DNA from: Reticulitermes speratus
Lineage: Eukaryota > Arthropoda > Insecta > Blattodea > Rhinotermitidae
DNA: 64,000 bases
NCBI GenBank assembly: GCA_021186555.1
Contig: JAJKFL010000005.1
Span: 39,509,135-39,573,134 of the forward strand
Reading direction: 5' to 3'
A model generated the notes under the pieces. It did no database searches, was not told where the DNA came from, and saw only the letters and a list, made by a program, of their open reading frames with translations. Shown here one piece after another: positions 1-11,391 of the stretch; position 1 is the first letter of the stretch, and every line of letters starts with the position of its first letter. Both the position numbers and the translations under genes were made by a program.

Positions 1-634
1 CAGTCACGCCGGTTCGGGAAGTTTATTAAATACTTTGCTTTCAGCGGCACAAATATTTATATGGAAATACTGAAACGGACAATATATGTAAGGATTAGGC
101 AGTAGTGTGAAACAACTACTTGGCTTGTCGGGACGTTGGAGCCGCACTTATTTAAAGCACTATTCTTCATTTGGAGATGTTGCCGTGCTAATATAGTGGT
201 CCCTGGGGTTATTGCGAAAGAAAGGGGATTGTGTCTTACACTCGCGGTGTGGGAGAAGAAAAGAAAAAGTTTTCCAAAGTGACTGGGTAGCGCTGTCACT
301 GACAGCACTTACTGCCTGCCTTCACTTGTTTTATATCCCATGGAAAAAACCCAATATCTTCCTGGTAGTCGTCATCTCATTCTAAACTTCAAATTTCGCA
401 TTGAATCCACCTCCTCTCTCTTCTTTCGTATGAGGATTATCTTTACAGCAAATCTGATCAATCTCAAGACTGATAGTTGTAGGTAGATTGAAAGTTCCTA
501 TCATTTGTAGAGACCTAGGGGCACCTGAGATGTAGTTTGCGTTATCAGACCCTTACATTGTCTTATGTTCTAGGGTGCTGCCACATCCCCCATTCGCCGT
601 AAAGGATTCTGATGGTGGTACACTATAATGCATA
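1..634. other. Non-coding, nothing recognised
   Basis: Short open frames only, none with a recognisable domain or splice-site context. It could be intron or intergenic DNA upstream of the adhesion-gene exons. Confidence 0.5.
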
Positions 635-1088
635 ACTAACTAACTCCATGGAGCAGAGTCCTTCTTGAGAAGCTAACAGGTCGTCAGCTAGTCAAGAAAT
701 TCCCCGCGTTTTATGGAACCCGAAGGTTCATTGCCGCACTCACAAGAGCCCGCCACCTGTCCCTATCCTGAGCCATATCAATCCAGTCCATGCCTCCCGA
801 TCCCACTTCTTGAAGATCCATTTTAATATTATCCTCCCATCTACTCCTGGGTCTTCCAAGTGGTCTCCTTCCCTCAGGTCTCCCCACCAAAACCCTGTAT
901 GCACCTCTCCCCTCACCCATACGTGCTACATGCCCCGCCCACCTCATTCTTCTCGATTTGATCATCCGAATAATATTTGGTGATGAGTACATATCATTAA
1001 GTTCCTCGTTATGTAGTCTTCTCCACTCTCCTGTTACCCCTTGCCTCTTAGGCCCAAATATCCTCCTCAGCACCCTATTCTCTATGAC
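635..1088 (-). mobile_element. 5'-truncated non-LTR retrotransposon, C-terminal end plus 3' UTR
   Basis: The minus-strand frame at 1073-711 (120 aa) reads as the last part of a LINE polyprotein. It contains FGPKR, then [12 protein letters not shown], then a Gly/Arg-rich stretch ([19 protein letters not shown]) and DRDRWRALV near the stop. The W-x-GHV-x-RM block is typical of the C-terminus of RTE-like and related insect non-LTR reverse transcriptases. Homology stops abruptly near 1088, as expected for 5' truncation during target-primed insertion. The 3' UTR runs to about 635 and ends in a short GTTA repeat. A second, shorter copy of the same 3' end lies at 8316-8479. The clade assignment is inference; that it is a LINE end is fairly secure. 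Confidence 0.8.
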
Positions 1089-2104
1089 TGATATTTTTGA
1101 CGTTTTGCATCTTCTGAAGCTGAAAGACCCACAGCGTGTCGGAAAATGGATCTGTTTCCATCGTCAGGTGTGAAGGAGCGAGGAAGACCCTGGTGTGGTT
1201 GTCCCTTTAAAAAGTGACGCGAGGCCAACAGACATTTCCCACTCCACAGTCGAACTGAAGACGGAAATAAATCCATTCTCCGTGACGTTATGGGATTATT
1301 AATCTGCGACAATGTAGGCTACAATATCAAGCTAAACGGTCACATCTATTTCTTATTTTCCTTCCCTACCCCTGCTTCACAGACCGTCACCACTTTGCAG
1401 GGCCGTCGTTGATGCAGTTAGTACAAAGGATATTGCTGGATAGCTCAGGTGAAGTAAATTGTCGTTCTTTTCAAGGGTTCTGTAGACCCCTCATTATTAA
1501 GGTGGTAATGAGGCAGGCAAACTAACGGAGATCTGATGGTTAATTAGTTAAGTGTTAGGTGAATAAAGCTAATTTATCATCACACCCAATTTTTCTCTGA
1601 TTTGGGTAGGCCTGTTTACGTCTCTCATACATTCACTTATGAATTCCAAAAATGTTACTCCCTCTGATTTTAATTTCGCATAATTTAGCGGAAAATTTCG
1701 AAACAGATGTTCCTGGAAGGTAATTACATTAATCGCTTCCGGATTCATTTATATTGTAGGCTCTGTACTGACAAAAAGTTTTCATCGGAGGGTAAATTCT
1801 AAATCCTCAATTTAACGACGGAGGCTGGCAACGTGTGTCTCGGAGAGTGTTTGAGACTTACATTCGTGAGACTTCAGGGTTCCGCCTCGGAGTAATTTGA
1901 GGTCTTTGCTCTCCTGGGTTGTTACGCAGCGTCGGTTGGTAGTTGTTTTCCAACGTTTTGGGACGGCCTATCAAGGATCAAGCAGTCCAAGCAGTTTGAA
2001 ATTAGGCATCCTGTTGCTTTATCTGTATTAACAAACAGTACTTGTACTTGTACTTGTACACAGTTACACAACCTATATTAGTAAACAAAACTTGTTATAT
2101 TAAT

Positions 2105-2145
2105 TCCAGCGACATGTGTTTCGACTTACTCAGTCATCGTCAGGC
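2105..2145 (-). other. Hammerhead-like CTGACGA-stem-CGAAAC motif
   Basis: On the minus strand a CTGACGA core is followed by a short ACT/AGT stem with a small loop, then CGAAAC and ACATGT. This is the same order of parts as at least ten other sites in the window. Probably a decayed Penelope-like element terminus; the catalytic state is unknown. Confidence 0.35.
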
Positions 2146-2879
2146 TAATCTAAAAAATACGAAAATGTGAAATCGTAAAATTTTCTAAATACAAAATATC
2201 ATGTGTCAATTTTTAGGGAATCTGATCGCGATTCCTTGTAATATTGTTTACAATACTGACTTTTGTCCTTCGTATTTAGCCTTATAAATATTTTTGTCTG
2301 TATTAAGTTGAATATAGTTTTTCCTTTACATTTTTTCTCCGCATTTAAAGTGGTTATAATTTGATGTCTTTTTTAAGTCTTGTATCTTGCTTTGTTGGTT
2401 TTTTTGAGTGATGGTAAAGTATGTTTTTTAATTAGGAATATTCACTTACGTAGATGGCGTTTATTATAATGTCACTGGAAGAAAATTATCGTTAGTTAAT
2501 ACCTATTTGCGTGTTAAGTGGTTATAGAAGTTTTTAAATACTTTTATTGCCTGTAACCACATAATACGGAAATAGTTATTGATTAATGGCAATTTTATTA
2601 CAGCGATTTAACTTGAGGAATTAAAGACTGCCACATAATCTAAGAAAATAAGAATTTGTGACTTCGGATCCCTTTCTTGAGGACGGCCTTTGACTGTCCA
2701 AACACGCGTGTGCAGCCTTGGGTGAGAAGTGAATCCACTGAAATTAGTATGAATAGTGACACCAAAAGTTAGGGTGTACTAGTCGAATTGTGAAACAAGA
2801 CTATTCCGTCGTGGTGATGCAAGAACAAAACAATTTATGCATTTTTTATTTACATTAATGCACAAAAAGAAGTATCGAT

Positions 2880-2935
2880 CAGTCAAGTGATGCGCTGCGG
2901 AATGGACGGCCGAGGTTCGATTCCCAGTACAACTA
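2880..2935 (+). other. tRNA-like B-box remnant, possible SINE fragment
   Basis: GGTTCGATTCC matches the RNA polymerase III B box, but no convincing A box lies upstream. Either a degenerate SINE head or chance. Confidence 0.25.
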
Positions 2936-3792
2936 CAGACTTTTTCTTGCCGCCACCCTCAGGCCGACACTGTAGTCCACTGAGCTCTTTCTCTATTAGC
3001 TACAGAGGGCTTATTACACGGCGACAAAGCGACCGCAAGTGAATATTGCAGCTACGTGTATTTCTAAAGAAAGGAGTACATGGAGATTACATTCACTTTC
3101 CTTCACACCTTCATGACTTGGTGCCTAGACACGGAGGTTTGCTGCAAAACGGACTTCAGCGACTATTAAAAAACAGTACATCGAATATACATTTTAATAG
3201 TGGCTAAGAGCGAGTGCTTTATATAGCGATATGAGGACTGTGAACTGAAGACGGTCACACACAACACATATGTATTAAGGCCTGTCTGTTAGAACTAGCT
3301 GATGAGTTACTACATCTCAGAATGTGAGTTTGGTATGAATATAGATGGAAAATATACCTAGAAGTTACTGTGGAATATGTTTTGTGTATTTAAAACAACA
3401 CCCATAGTATGGGATGGAAAGGTATTATTCCATGTTTTAGCAGCGAAAAATGGTCTTGTATTAATTAGCGCTGGTATCGTCCTTAGGTTAGGTGCAAGCA
3501 GATTATGTAATTGTAAGTTGGTAAGTGAAGGAGAAGTTGCAAAACATGAGCTCCGAATTATCACGGAATTCCAGTGATCTGCATTCTCTTGCGTCCCCTC
3601 TTTCAGACGTCTTACAAGTCATTGGGGTGGCCTCTCACATGCAGCGTCTCCAATGTAAGTTATTCTGGAATTATTTAGAACTGTACTCAGTTATTGAGAG
3701 AGGTTTATATTTGTATTAAAATCTTTAAGCAGCTCTACTTTTGTCAGTGTAAGACATGTCTAATAAGGTATGTTTTTACGTGTGTGTTTCAG

Positions 3793-3967
3793 TTGATGTG
3801 GTACCAGGACACAATCCTCTTGGACCCAACAGATCGGCGTAAGATGGAATCACGTGGAAATAAACACACACTTAACATCCGTAATGTTCAAGGTTCAGAC
3901 TTCGGAAACTACAGCTGTGTAGCGGACAACTCGCTTGGACGTGCTAAGAAGTATATGGAACTGTCAG
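3793..3967 (+). CDS. klg: Ig/FN3 GPI-anchored cell-adhesion protein (Klingon/Wrapper-like), exon A: second half of an Ig domain
   Basis: Internal exon of 175 nt, 58 codons plus one base. It opens after a pyrimidine-rich tract ending in TTTCAG and closes at TCAG|GTAGGA. The peptide begins LMWYQDT, where W is the strand-C tryptophan of an immunoglobulin fold. It continues through TLNIRN to DFGNYSCVADN, with the strand-F Y-x-C cysteine and an N-Y-S glycosylation sequon, then GRAKKY. The partner cysteine of this Ig domain must be in an earlier exon outside the window, so the gene is 5'-partial here. Three Ig domains followed by one FN3 domain and a GPI anchor is the layout of Drosophila Klingon, a homophilic neuronal adhesion protein. 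Related insect proteins (Wrapper, CG7166-type) share the layout, so the exact orthologue is inferred. Confidence 0.85.
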
Positions 3968-4546
3968 GTAGGACGATTAAACCATTAGGTTCGCAGTGTT
4001 TCAGCATCCCAGGCACCCTGAAGCAGCAGTTGTTTTCTTTAAAAGGGTTTTGCTTCTTCCTTAGACATTTCTTCAGTGGATTAGTCTGTGAGTGACACAG
4101 ATTTGAGCCTCTCTTCTTGTAGCTTTTGGCTGCATTCTGTCTGTTGGGACTCCTACGTATATCTGCTGATAGTGTCATGTCTCGTCATTGTGCTTACAGT
4201 CGTAAGTATGGAATATTGTGTGCGCTTACGTAAGAGGATGGCGGTGACAACCGCTATGCTAATTTACCATGCTTCTTTTATTTTGACCCTCTCCTTCTCT
4301 TATGTGGTAGGTTGCAGTACTGTACATGCAGAAGTCGTCCGAACCGTGAACATAACACTCACCGCTAACTGGTACAGATCTATAAAATACGTGGGCTTTT
4401 ATCTCCACCGATAATCTACAGTAGCGTGGTGATTAAGCATAGGGAACCTTTACGTAATCACGAATTTCCTATGTTTCGTGAACGTCACGAGGGTGACTCA
4501 AAGAACATTTCGACTTCATATTATTCATATCGTGCATTAATAACTA

Positions 4547-5038
4547 AAATATTACAAAAGCCAAGCAAATGCAAATTTGGCTCTCAAAACTATATTGCAT
4601 TACAACATTAAATATTAACAACTCCTACATGTTTCGATCCCTGTAGGATCACATAATCAGGAAGCATACACATCATGTAATTGTGTATAAAAAACTATGT
4701 AAAATTATTCATAACATTTGGAGCTTTATGTTTTGTACTTCGTATATTAGCAGTGAAATAGAGAATATAATGCTCCGTGTAAAACAGATGTAAATCTTTA
4801 TAGTGATATGGAAGTCTGATGTTCAAGATCTCGGCGACACCTTGTGTATATGACGACAACTAGCGCGACACTAGTTTCGTAAACGTGTTTTTATACATAA
4901 TTATTTGATATTATACTCCCTGAGGATGTGTTCCTACAGGGATCGAAAATGTAGCAGTTTTTAATTTTTAATGTTGTAATGTAATACAATTGTGAGACGT
5001 AAATTGTGCATTTGGTTGGCTTTTCTAATATTATAACA
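4547..5038. mobile_element. Inverted-repeat, Penelope-like element remnant
   Basis: About 120 bp at 4547-4664 reappears in reverse complement at 4919-5038 with moderate divergence. The shared parts are the stem CCTACAGGGATCGAAA, then AATGTTGTAATG and a TTGGCTTTT block. Both arms carry the hammerhead-like arrangement: CTGATTATG on the minus-strand copy and CTGAGGATG on the plus-strand copy, each followed by a stem and CGAAAC or CGAAAA. The ~250-bp spacer shows no reverse transcriptase. Assignment to Penelope-like elements is inference from architecture. Confidence 0.55.
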
Positions 5039-7050
5039 TTTCGACTGTTCTCAAGATAATTCGCTTCAATGACCGTCACTGTTCTTGGCCACTTGCGGTT
5101 GCTTGTGAAATGAAATACAGCTCTCCGAACTGGTGTTTTTTTTTGTTATGAAATTAAGTTTTGTTATTACGAAGTACTCTAATGGTTTGGAGAACATTAC
5201 TGCGGTGTGTTTCGATAAATCTTGTGTGTTCACATTCAAGTCTCTGGAGTGTAATTAGTTCTTTCTACCAGGACGTATACAAAAGTAAAACATAGAGGGT
5301 GTAATTATCACGTTCTTTTTATTATTTCAAACTGAAGAATTTATAAACTTTGTTGCTGTTCATAATCCGTGTGATAACTGTGTAAAGTGACACACCACGT
5401 CCTGACTTCTCAGATTCTTAGAATTGTCTATGTCAATCAGTAGCATCAGTCTTGCCAGAGTAACCCTGGCTTCCTGTCAATGTGAACAAATGTGGCAGGA
5501 ATGCATAGCTTACCAGTCACGTTCCTTTAAGTCAAGATCAAGAATACCTTACCGCCACGCCTTGTACGCCTTTAAGGAGTCATTATGTTTCACGAGGACA
5601 ATTTTACGTGTATGTTATCTTCTCACAAACAAACATAATTTAAGTATCCCTAAATTTAATAACATCATAACGTCTAGCATCTCCTCACAGTGCTGTTACC
5701 ACAGGAATTAATGAATAAGAACCAACGATAATTGGGACTCTGACTGCAGGTTCAGAAATTCCATTTCTGCAAAGTGAGCCGTTAGACAATGGACATTATG
5801 ACTGCCTGCAGCATGTCTGAAAACCAATAAACCTTTTTGTAATGGTGACGGTGACGCTGCTGGTGGTAATAGTGCTGTAAAAGAATGGTAGTGGATGGTA
5901 ATTTTATTCATGGGCATGGTGGAAATGAAGGCCTAAAGTTTACTTAACCAACTAATTTCGTGTAGCAAAGCCATTTAAGAGAAGTTCGTATTTGTATGCG
6001 CACAATTAGTCAAGAAAATTCTTGTCTTTTATTAAACCTGAATATTCATTGCCAAAAGCTACAAGTTTGTATTCTAAACAAATGAATCCAATATACCCTC
6101 GCACCGTATTGTCTATACCGTCCCCTAATATTATTTTCTCATATAACTTGTACTTTTTCCAAGTGATCTCTTTCTTTAAAGCTTTCGATGCAAATTCTTT
6201 ATGCATTTCTTATTTCTTATTAGTGATAGATGTTATAATTTATAATGTAACAGTAGAATACGCTGTAGTTACTGGACTAGCATGCCGTAGTTTCTTGCGC
6301 AGGTGGACTAAGGTTAAAGTTCTTAGAAAAATTAGCCTATTTATTTTGCATACGTTAAACCTGTCGGAGGTAACCATGGATTTTCGCACAGCCGTTTTCT
6401 TTGTAAATTCATACAGAGTTGTTAGGTAAATTTGTAGCTACCGCCTTAGTAAAGAGCAAATGCCTAGTTCCAGTGCCGCATTTCCATTAAGTCGGAACAT
6501 AAATAGGGATTTCGTACAGCCGCCATTTTGTTGTTTACAAGTACGCTCCGTAGAAATTTGACCTGAAAGGAAATGTTGCATATTTTAGACGATCTATAAC
6601 CATACATCATTTCAGGACTCAAATACACCTCCCTTCAGGGACTACGTAGAAAGCTTAAAACATTTATAATAAACTGGATTACATCTTTGAAATTTATAAC
6701 CGTCAGTAAAATTTGCTGCTAATACTAATTAGTGTGTGGATTAAATATGAGTTAAAATATATGAATTTTCTAATGCATGATAGACATTATGTATAATTCA
6801 TATTATAACACGTTTAAATATAAAATATTTAAAATATATAAGATATAATAAGAGACTCTTGAGTTGTGGCAGTGTATATTCAAACATATGCTATAGTCCT
6901 CGATCAAATGCATACAGTGTCCTGTAAATATGTCATCATTTTAGTTAAAATTTGGGGGAAAATATTCCTCAGAACATCTGCTATAAAGTACGTGTAATGT
7001 AATAATAGGTGAAATCCAATTTATTATTATAAATTTTTAAGTTTTTTATC

Positions 7051-7090
7051 TACTCCCTGAAGATGGCATTGTCATGCCGAAATATTTCGG
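7051..7090 (+). other. Hammerhead-like CTGAAGA-stem-CGAAAT motif
   Basis: CTCCCTGAAGATG is followed by a GGCAT/ATGCC stem with a short loop, then CGAAAT, ATTTCGG and an AATAAA. It looks like a solo, decayed terminus of the same broad family as the inverted-repeat elements. Confidence 0.4.
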
Positions 7091-8224
7091 AATAAAGTCT
7101 ATAATATCACGTATTGTAAGTGCATATATTTGGTACCCTAAATGAAAATAACGTTCGACTCTCCTCTCCGCTATTGTTACCAGATATAGGAAATTAAAAT
7201 TCAAAGTTTCGACAGTGTCAGTCATTTGACGCTGATACTTAATTTCGCAAAAATCATAACGTATGACCCGTGGTTGATAATGAGACAGACTACACACTCA
7301 ATCTAAAAAGTCACATAGACTACACACATACACACTCGCACACTCAGTGGTTACCGTATAACCTCACTCTCACTTATGATAGTCAAGCGGGCTAATAATA
7401 ATGGGTTATTGTAAGGTCCAATACAACTCCGTTGGAACAATAAGGCCCAAGTTTAAGTAGCCCTTAGGTTGATTGCATTGGTTGTACTGGAATTATGAAA
7501 ATGTTTAGTGTAAAAATATTGTTATAATCTTGATTTCTTAACTGCTTCATTCTCATCGTGATCGGGTTATCCGCTGAAAATTTATGTGATGTTCTTCAGT
7601 TTCTTTCCGTGGGTAGTGGAGTAATAAGTTGAAGAAGAAAAGGTGTGTTTCCAAATTTTTATCCACTTGACAACGTTTCTCGTCATTTTTATCTCTCATT
7701 CGGTCTTTCATATCCTCTTCAGTTAAGATAGTGTCACTAAGGTAAGCAGTAATTAACACATTATTTAACTATATATCTATGAAGCCGTTTTGTCTACGAA
7801 GGCATCGTGTTTCTATGCCATTTACTGGTGTGGATTTTGGCTGTTGCAGAAGCGCCGAAACGTACACGGATAAGTAACACACAGTGTGTTACAGCGCTGT
7901 GTTAAAGCTGTGTGTGGGTTCGTGTGTCCCCTGAGTGTTGGTAAACATCGAGGTATATACACAGCAATGCCCAAGAGAGATGCAGGATTTCGGATGTGGC
8001 TATACCGTATTAGAAACACACGAATATTTAATCTTCCATTAGTTTTCTCCCACTATTACCCTACTTCCCAGTACATTTTTACGGTTGTCTTAATTTGTGA
8101 CGCATTGTCGACGAGAATGTGACTTAAAACGCCTTGTGTGTGTTGCAAAACACGTAACAAGAAGTTCAATTTTTAGAGATTTTGTGTTTTGACAGTGGTA
8201 TTGGTAGAGATTTAAGTCTTCTGG

Positions 8225-8496
8225 AATGTTACGCTGTGTCGACTGGTAAAGGGTTGCCGAAGTTCCGGAGAAGAATTTTGTCTCCGAATCTTCAGTAACT
8301 ATTTACCGGTCAGACTAACTAAATGCAGCAGAGTCCTTCTTGAGAAGCTTACAGGCTAGTGAAGAAATTTCCCGCATTTTATGGAAACCGAAGGTTCATT
8401 ACCGCATTCACAAGAGCCTGCCACCTGTCTCTATCCTGAGCCATATCAATCCAGTCCCTGCCCCCCATCCCACTTCTTGATTTACCAGTCAGACAC
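8225..8496. repeat. Older repeat disrupted by the LINE insertion
   Basis: GTCGACTGGTAAA at 8233 and the motif TTTACC-R-GTCAGAC at 8301 and 8480 belong to a decayed dispersed repeat. A related GTCGACCGGAAAAT and TTTACCAGTC pair occurs near 11770 and 12026. The internal break is explained by the LINE fragment. Confidence 0.35.
8316..8479 (-). mobile_element. Very short 5'-truncated LINE copy with target-site duplication
   Basis: Only 164 bp of the same LINE as at 635-1088: the 3' UTR and the last codons ([16 protein letters not shown], ending NLRFP). It is flanked by a 15-bp direct repeat, ATTTACC-R-GTCAGAC, at 8301-8315 and 8480-8494 with one mismatch, which marks insertion by target-primed reverse transcription. 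The insert lies in the intron, antisense to the host gene. Confidence 0.8.
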
Positions 8497-8944
8497 GGCG
8501 AAAATCCCAGAAGATGTGATTCGAATGTCCCTAACTGCATAAATGGTAAGGACCACGTTTTAGGTGCCGCCATTCTTTTGGCCTATATAGAGCTCTGAGC
8601 CCCTTAGATAGCAACATTATTGCTCCTGTTTTTTTAATCTTTGCGTTTCATAATGCTTGAAGGAATTTTAGATGTTCTAGTATCTAAGACATATGATTAT
8701 AACCGTCTTATTTATTTATTTCGAGGATGGGATCATGTAATACGCATCTCGGAGATGCAAAATATGTACAGAATGTCAGTCTGAAATTTTGAATTGATGG
8801 TGCCACGTGTGAGATCTAAGACTAGATTGGAAGATAATATTAAAATAGATCATAATATAACTGAGTGTCAGGATGTGGACCGGAATGAATCAGCTCAGGA
8901 TAGAGTAAAATGATAGGCCTCTATACAGCATTCTTTTACTGCAG

Positions 8945-9072
8945 GACGACCGGGCCCCGCCGAATTCCGCAGCACGCCTTTCAGCCGCGCATGGGACAGC
9001 TACAACCTGACCTGGGTCGTCGAGAGCTATCCGCAACTGGAAGAAGTTCGCCTGCTATACAGGAAACTAATG
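8945..9072 (+). CDS. klg: Adhesion protein exon B: start of the FN3 domain
   Basis: 128-nt exon after TTTTACTGCAG, ending ATG|GTAGCG. The split codon with exon A gives Gly, followed by RPGPAEFRSTPF, the linker between the last Ig and the fibronectin-III domain. SYNLTWVVESYPQLEEVRLL follows, where the Trp of NLTW is the conserved FN3 strand-B tryptophan and N-L-T is a sequon. The exon ends in phase 0. The bases are GC-richer than the surrounding intron, as expected for coding sequence in an AT-rich genome. Confidence 0.88.
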
Positions 9073-11189
9073 GTAGCGCTCCATTTTACCGACTGCTTCA
9101 CAAGTTCCTCAGCGTAGTCTAGTTATGCCTACAACAGTATCATATTAGAGTGAGCGTATTAGAGGTTGACCAATGCCTGGCTAGTGTAGAATTTTTTGAA
9201 ATTGAAGTTGTCTTAAAAATGTTTGTTTTCTTGAAGATTGCTACGACACATTATGTTAGTATCCTGTGTATAGTAAGTTTAATATAGTGACTTTTTCCCA
9301 TAAGGCAGAACGACCGTCATTTCTATGGTATACCTTTATACTAAGTATCATGAAGAATTCGAGAATGGCCTGTCCGTATCATTAGGCCAGTACAAGTCCT
9401 ATAAAAATTCTGTAGCTTGTTAAAACGTTTTTCAGGAAGAAGGGGGCAACGAACATGATTATACCACAAGAAAATGGAGGTAAACAGATGCGAGTCTGTT
9501 TACCGAATTGCTGTATTGTGAAATTCAATGGCTAGACTGCAGAAATTGACTTACAAGTTTTACTGTTTCATTCCAATCTCTTCGAAGCAAGTAAGATACT
9601 GACGAATTGGCTTCTGATGAAATGGAATTGATACAGATGGCGACTTCTGTGCTACAAAGAATCGAAGCCGACCTTTCACTTCAGAATGAATGGAGACTTG
9701 TCCGACGTGATCGCCGCTGCTGTCCTCGCTAGTTGGGACAATATGTTAGTATTCAGCACGCAATCAATCCCGTATCGATCACGTCATATCCCACAGGACT
9801 GTCCGTCGGATGTACGGACCTTGTCTCTGTGTATTCTGGAGATCTGCTGTGCAAATACAAACAGCGTTTATTTCCTCCGTGCTTCGAAGCTGAGGGACCA
9901 CCTTAAAACAAACCTGCCTGACAGGAAAATGGAAGCGATGACGTATAGGAAAGGCTTGGATGGCGAACCTTAAATATATTCATTCATATACATAAACGAA
10001 TACGCACCTCATACCAAAACCTGTTAAGAACATTTGAATGGCTGCGTACTAAACAAATGGAGAATATTTTCCAACTTTAATTTGAAGTGAAAGTTTACAC
10101 AGTGCAATATAATCAGTAGGCTTAGACGATATGTGAAAAAATAATTGCTATTTGTTGAGAAACACATCGTAAATACATGTCCGAAACTGCACCTTGGGGT
10201 GAAGTGCTGAATTATATAAACATCTCAGAAGATCAAACAATAAGACCAACGAATGCACTATATTGACCAATTTTATTCTGGCCTATTTCCCTACACGTGT
10301 TTCGGAACGTTAAAGTTCCATCTTCAGGGGTTTCTTTGTCTTATGCTATCAGATATTCACATATTAAAAACAAATTCACAATATATACAATAGTCTGTTG
10401 AACAGTCTTAAAACCTCATGTGAGTAGATATTCGGACCACTTTGGAAGTTGTACGAGTGTACCTTTATCAGTTAAAAATATAAGATCTCACTTAAAAGAA
10501 TATATAAAAACTATTTTATAAAACGTTGTAATCTGTTCGTGGTATTAGTTGTTTGTTATTATTTTTACGCAACTACTGGCATAGTATTTATATCTCCGTA
10601 GTCGTTTCTTATGTGCTGTGAAACGTCTGTCCTGTCCTTTCAAGGTCTGGTGTGTAACTTAACGTTCCGAAACACGTGTAGGGAAATAGGCCAGAATAAA
10701 ATTGGTCAATATAGTGCATTCGTTGGTCTTATTGTTTGATTTAAATAAAATGCACGGTGCTAATACAGTGAAAAAAATCTCAGAAGATTTTAGAAATACT
10801 CTTAGTTAAATACGCATAAACAAGTGGCATGTACACAATAATGTATTAAAGCTGTACATTGTGTATATGTGTGCATTGTGTAAAGTCTAACCTTAAGAAT
10901 TCACTTACATCAAGTTAATGTTATTTGTGCGCCATCTGAAATGTAATGTGACACTCTTCGTTTCCCCCTTTATCACAGTGTGTTTCGCAAATTAAAAACA
11001 AAATGTACAAGCACCGCGACCAACTGAATAACCATTTAAATTTGGTTAAGGTTTGCCATCTGTAATACAACACAGTGCTGTATTGTATTGCTGATATGTT
11101 TGCAGCTTTTTAAGGAAAGTATCGTTAATTCAGAATGCGCAGCATCAGATACTGACAATTTGCATTCCTGAGCACGATGTGTCTTGCAG
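9073..11189 (+). other. Intron B-C of the adhesion gene
   Basis: 2117-bp intron, GTAGCG to TCTTGCAG. It carries the 10232-10740 inverted-repeat element. The small frame at 9686-9973 has no recognisable domain and I do not call it. Confidence 0.8.
10232..10740. mobile_element. Inverted-repeat element with identical 82-bp arms and a hammerhead-like motif
   Basis: The arms 10232-10313 and 10659-10740 are exact reverse complements separated by 345 bp. On the minus strand across the inner edge of the left arm (10290-10333) lies CCCCTGAAGATG, a GGAAC/GTTCC stem, then CGAAAC, the self-complementary ACACGTGT and AGGG, which can pair with the initial CCCC. An AATAAA and GTGCATTCGTTGG follow, and just past the right arm is ATGCACGGTG. 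The same tail is seen at 19551-19560 and 63481-63490. No reverse transcriptase is present. Interpreted as a non-autonomous Penelope-like insertion with inverted terminal copies. Confidence 0.6.
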
Positions 11190-11391
11190 ATGAACGAGAC
11201 GTACCAGCACCCCGGCAAATGGCATGACGTCATCTTGCAACCTCCACTTGATGAGACTTTCACACATGCTATGTCCTACAACATCAAAGGTCTGGACCCC
11301 GGGTCCGTGTTCGAGGCCATCGTGCAAGCCAAGAACAGATACGGCTGGAATGAGGTGTCCGACCTTTACCAGTTCTACACCCGTGGTGCAG
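11190..11391 (+). CDS. klg: Adhesion protein exon C: remainder of the FN3 domain
   Basis: 202-nt exon following CTTGCAG, ending GGTGCAG|GTAAAA in phase 1. The peptide starts MNETYQHPGKWHDV (N-E-T sequon). It then shows AMSYNIKGLDPGSVFEAIV and QAKNRYGWNEVSD, the classic strand E-F-G signature of fibronectin-III (Y-x-I-x-x-L, A-x-N-x-x-G-x-x-x-x-S). QFYTR follows as the start of the stalk. Exons B and C together give one complete FN3 domain of about 105 residues. The internal Met is not a start; the exon is read through from exon B in phase 0. Confidence 0.9.

Larger units (their letters stand above)
1089..3792. other. Non-coding DNA upstream of the first visible exon
   Basis: AT-rich sequence without a supportable exon. 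It contains a short CTTGTA microsatellite near 2040, a hammerhead-like motif and a tRNA-like patch (separate entries). I looked for the missing first half of the immunoglobulin domain here and did not find it. Confidence 0.5.
3968..8944 (+). other. Intron A-B of the adhesion gene
   Basis: 4977-bp intron bounded by GTAGGA and TTTTACTGCAG. It contains an inverted-repeat element (4547-5038), hammerhead-like motifs and a LINE fragment with target-site duplication (8301-8494). The rest (5050-7040, 7100-8220, 8500-8940) is AT-rich without recognised features. Confidence 0.8.

Noticed and set aside
3694..4095. 133-codon frame taken as a complete gene
   Set aside because: Only 3793-3967 is coding. 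The ends are read-through into introns past clear AG and GT splice sites.
9686..9973. 95-codon frame inside intron B-C
   Set aside because: No recognisable domain and no frame-compatible need between exons B and C, which already join as one FN3 domain.
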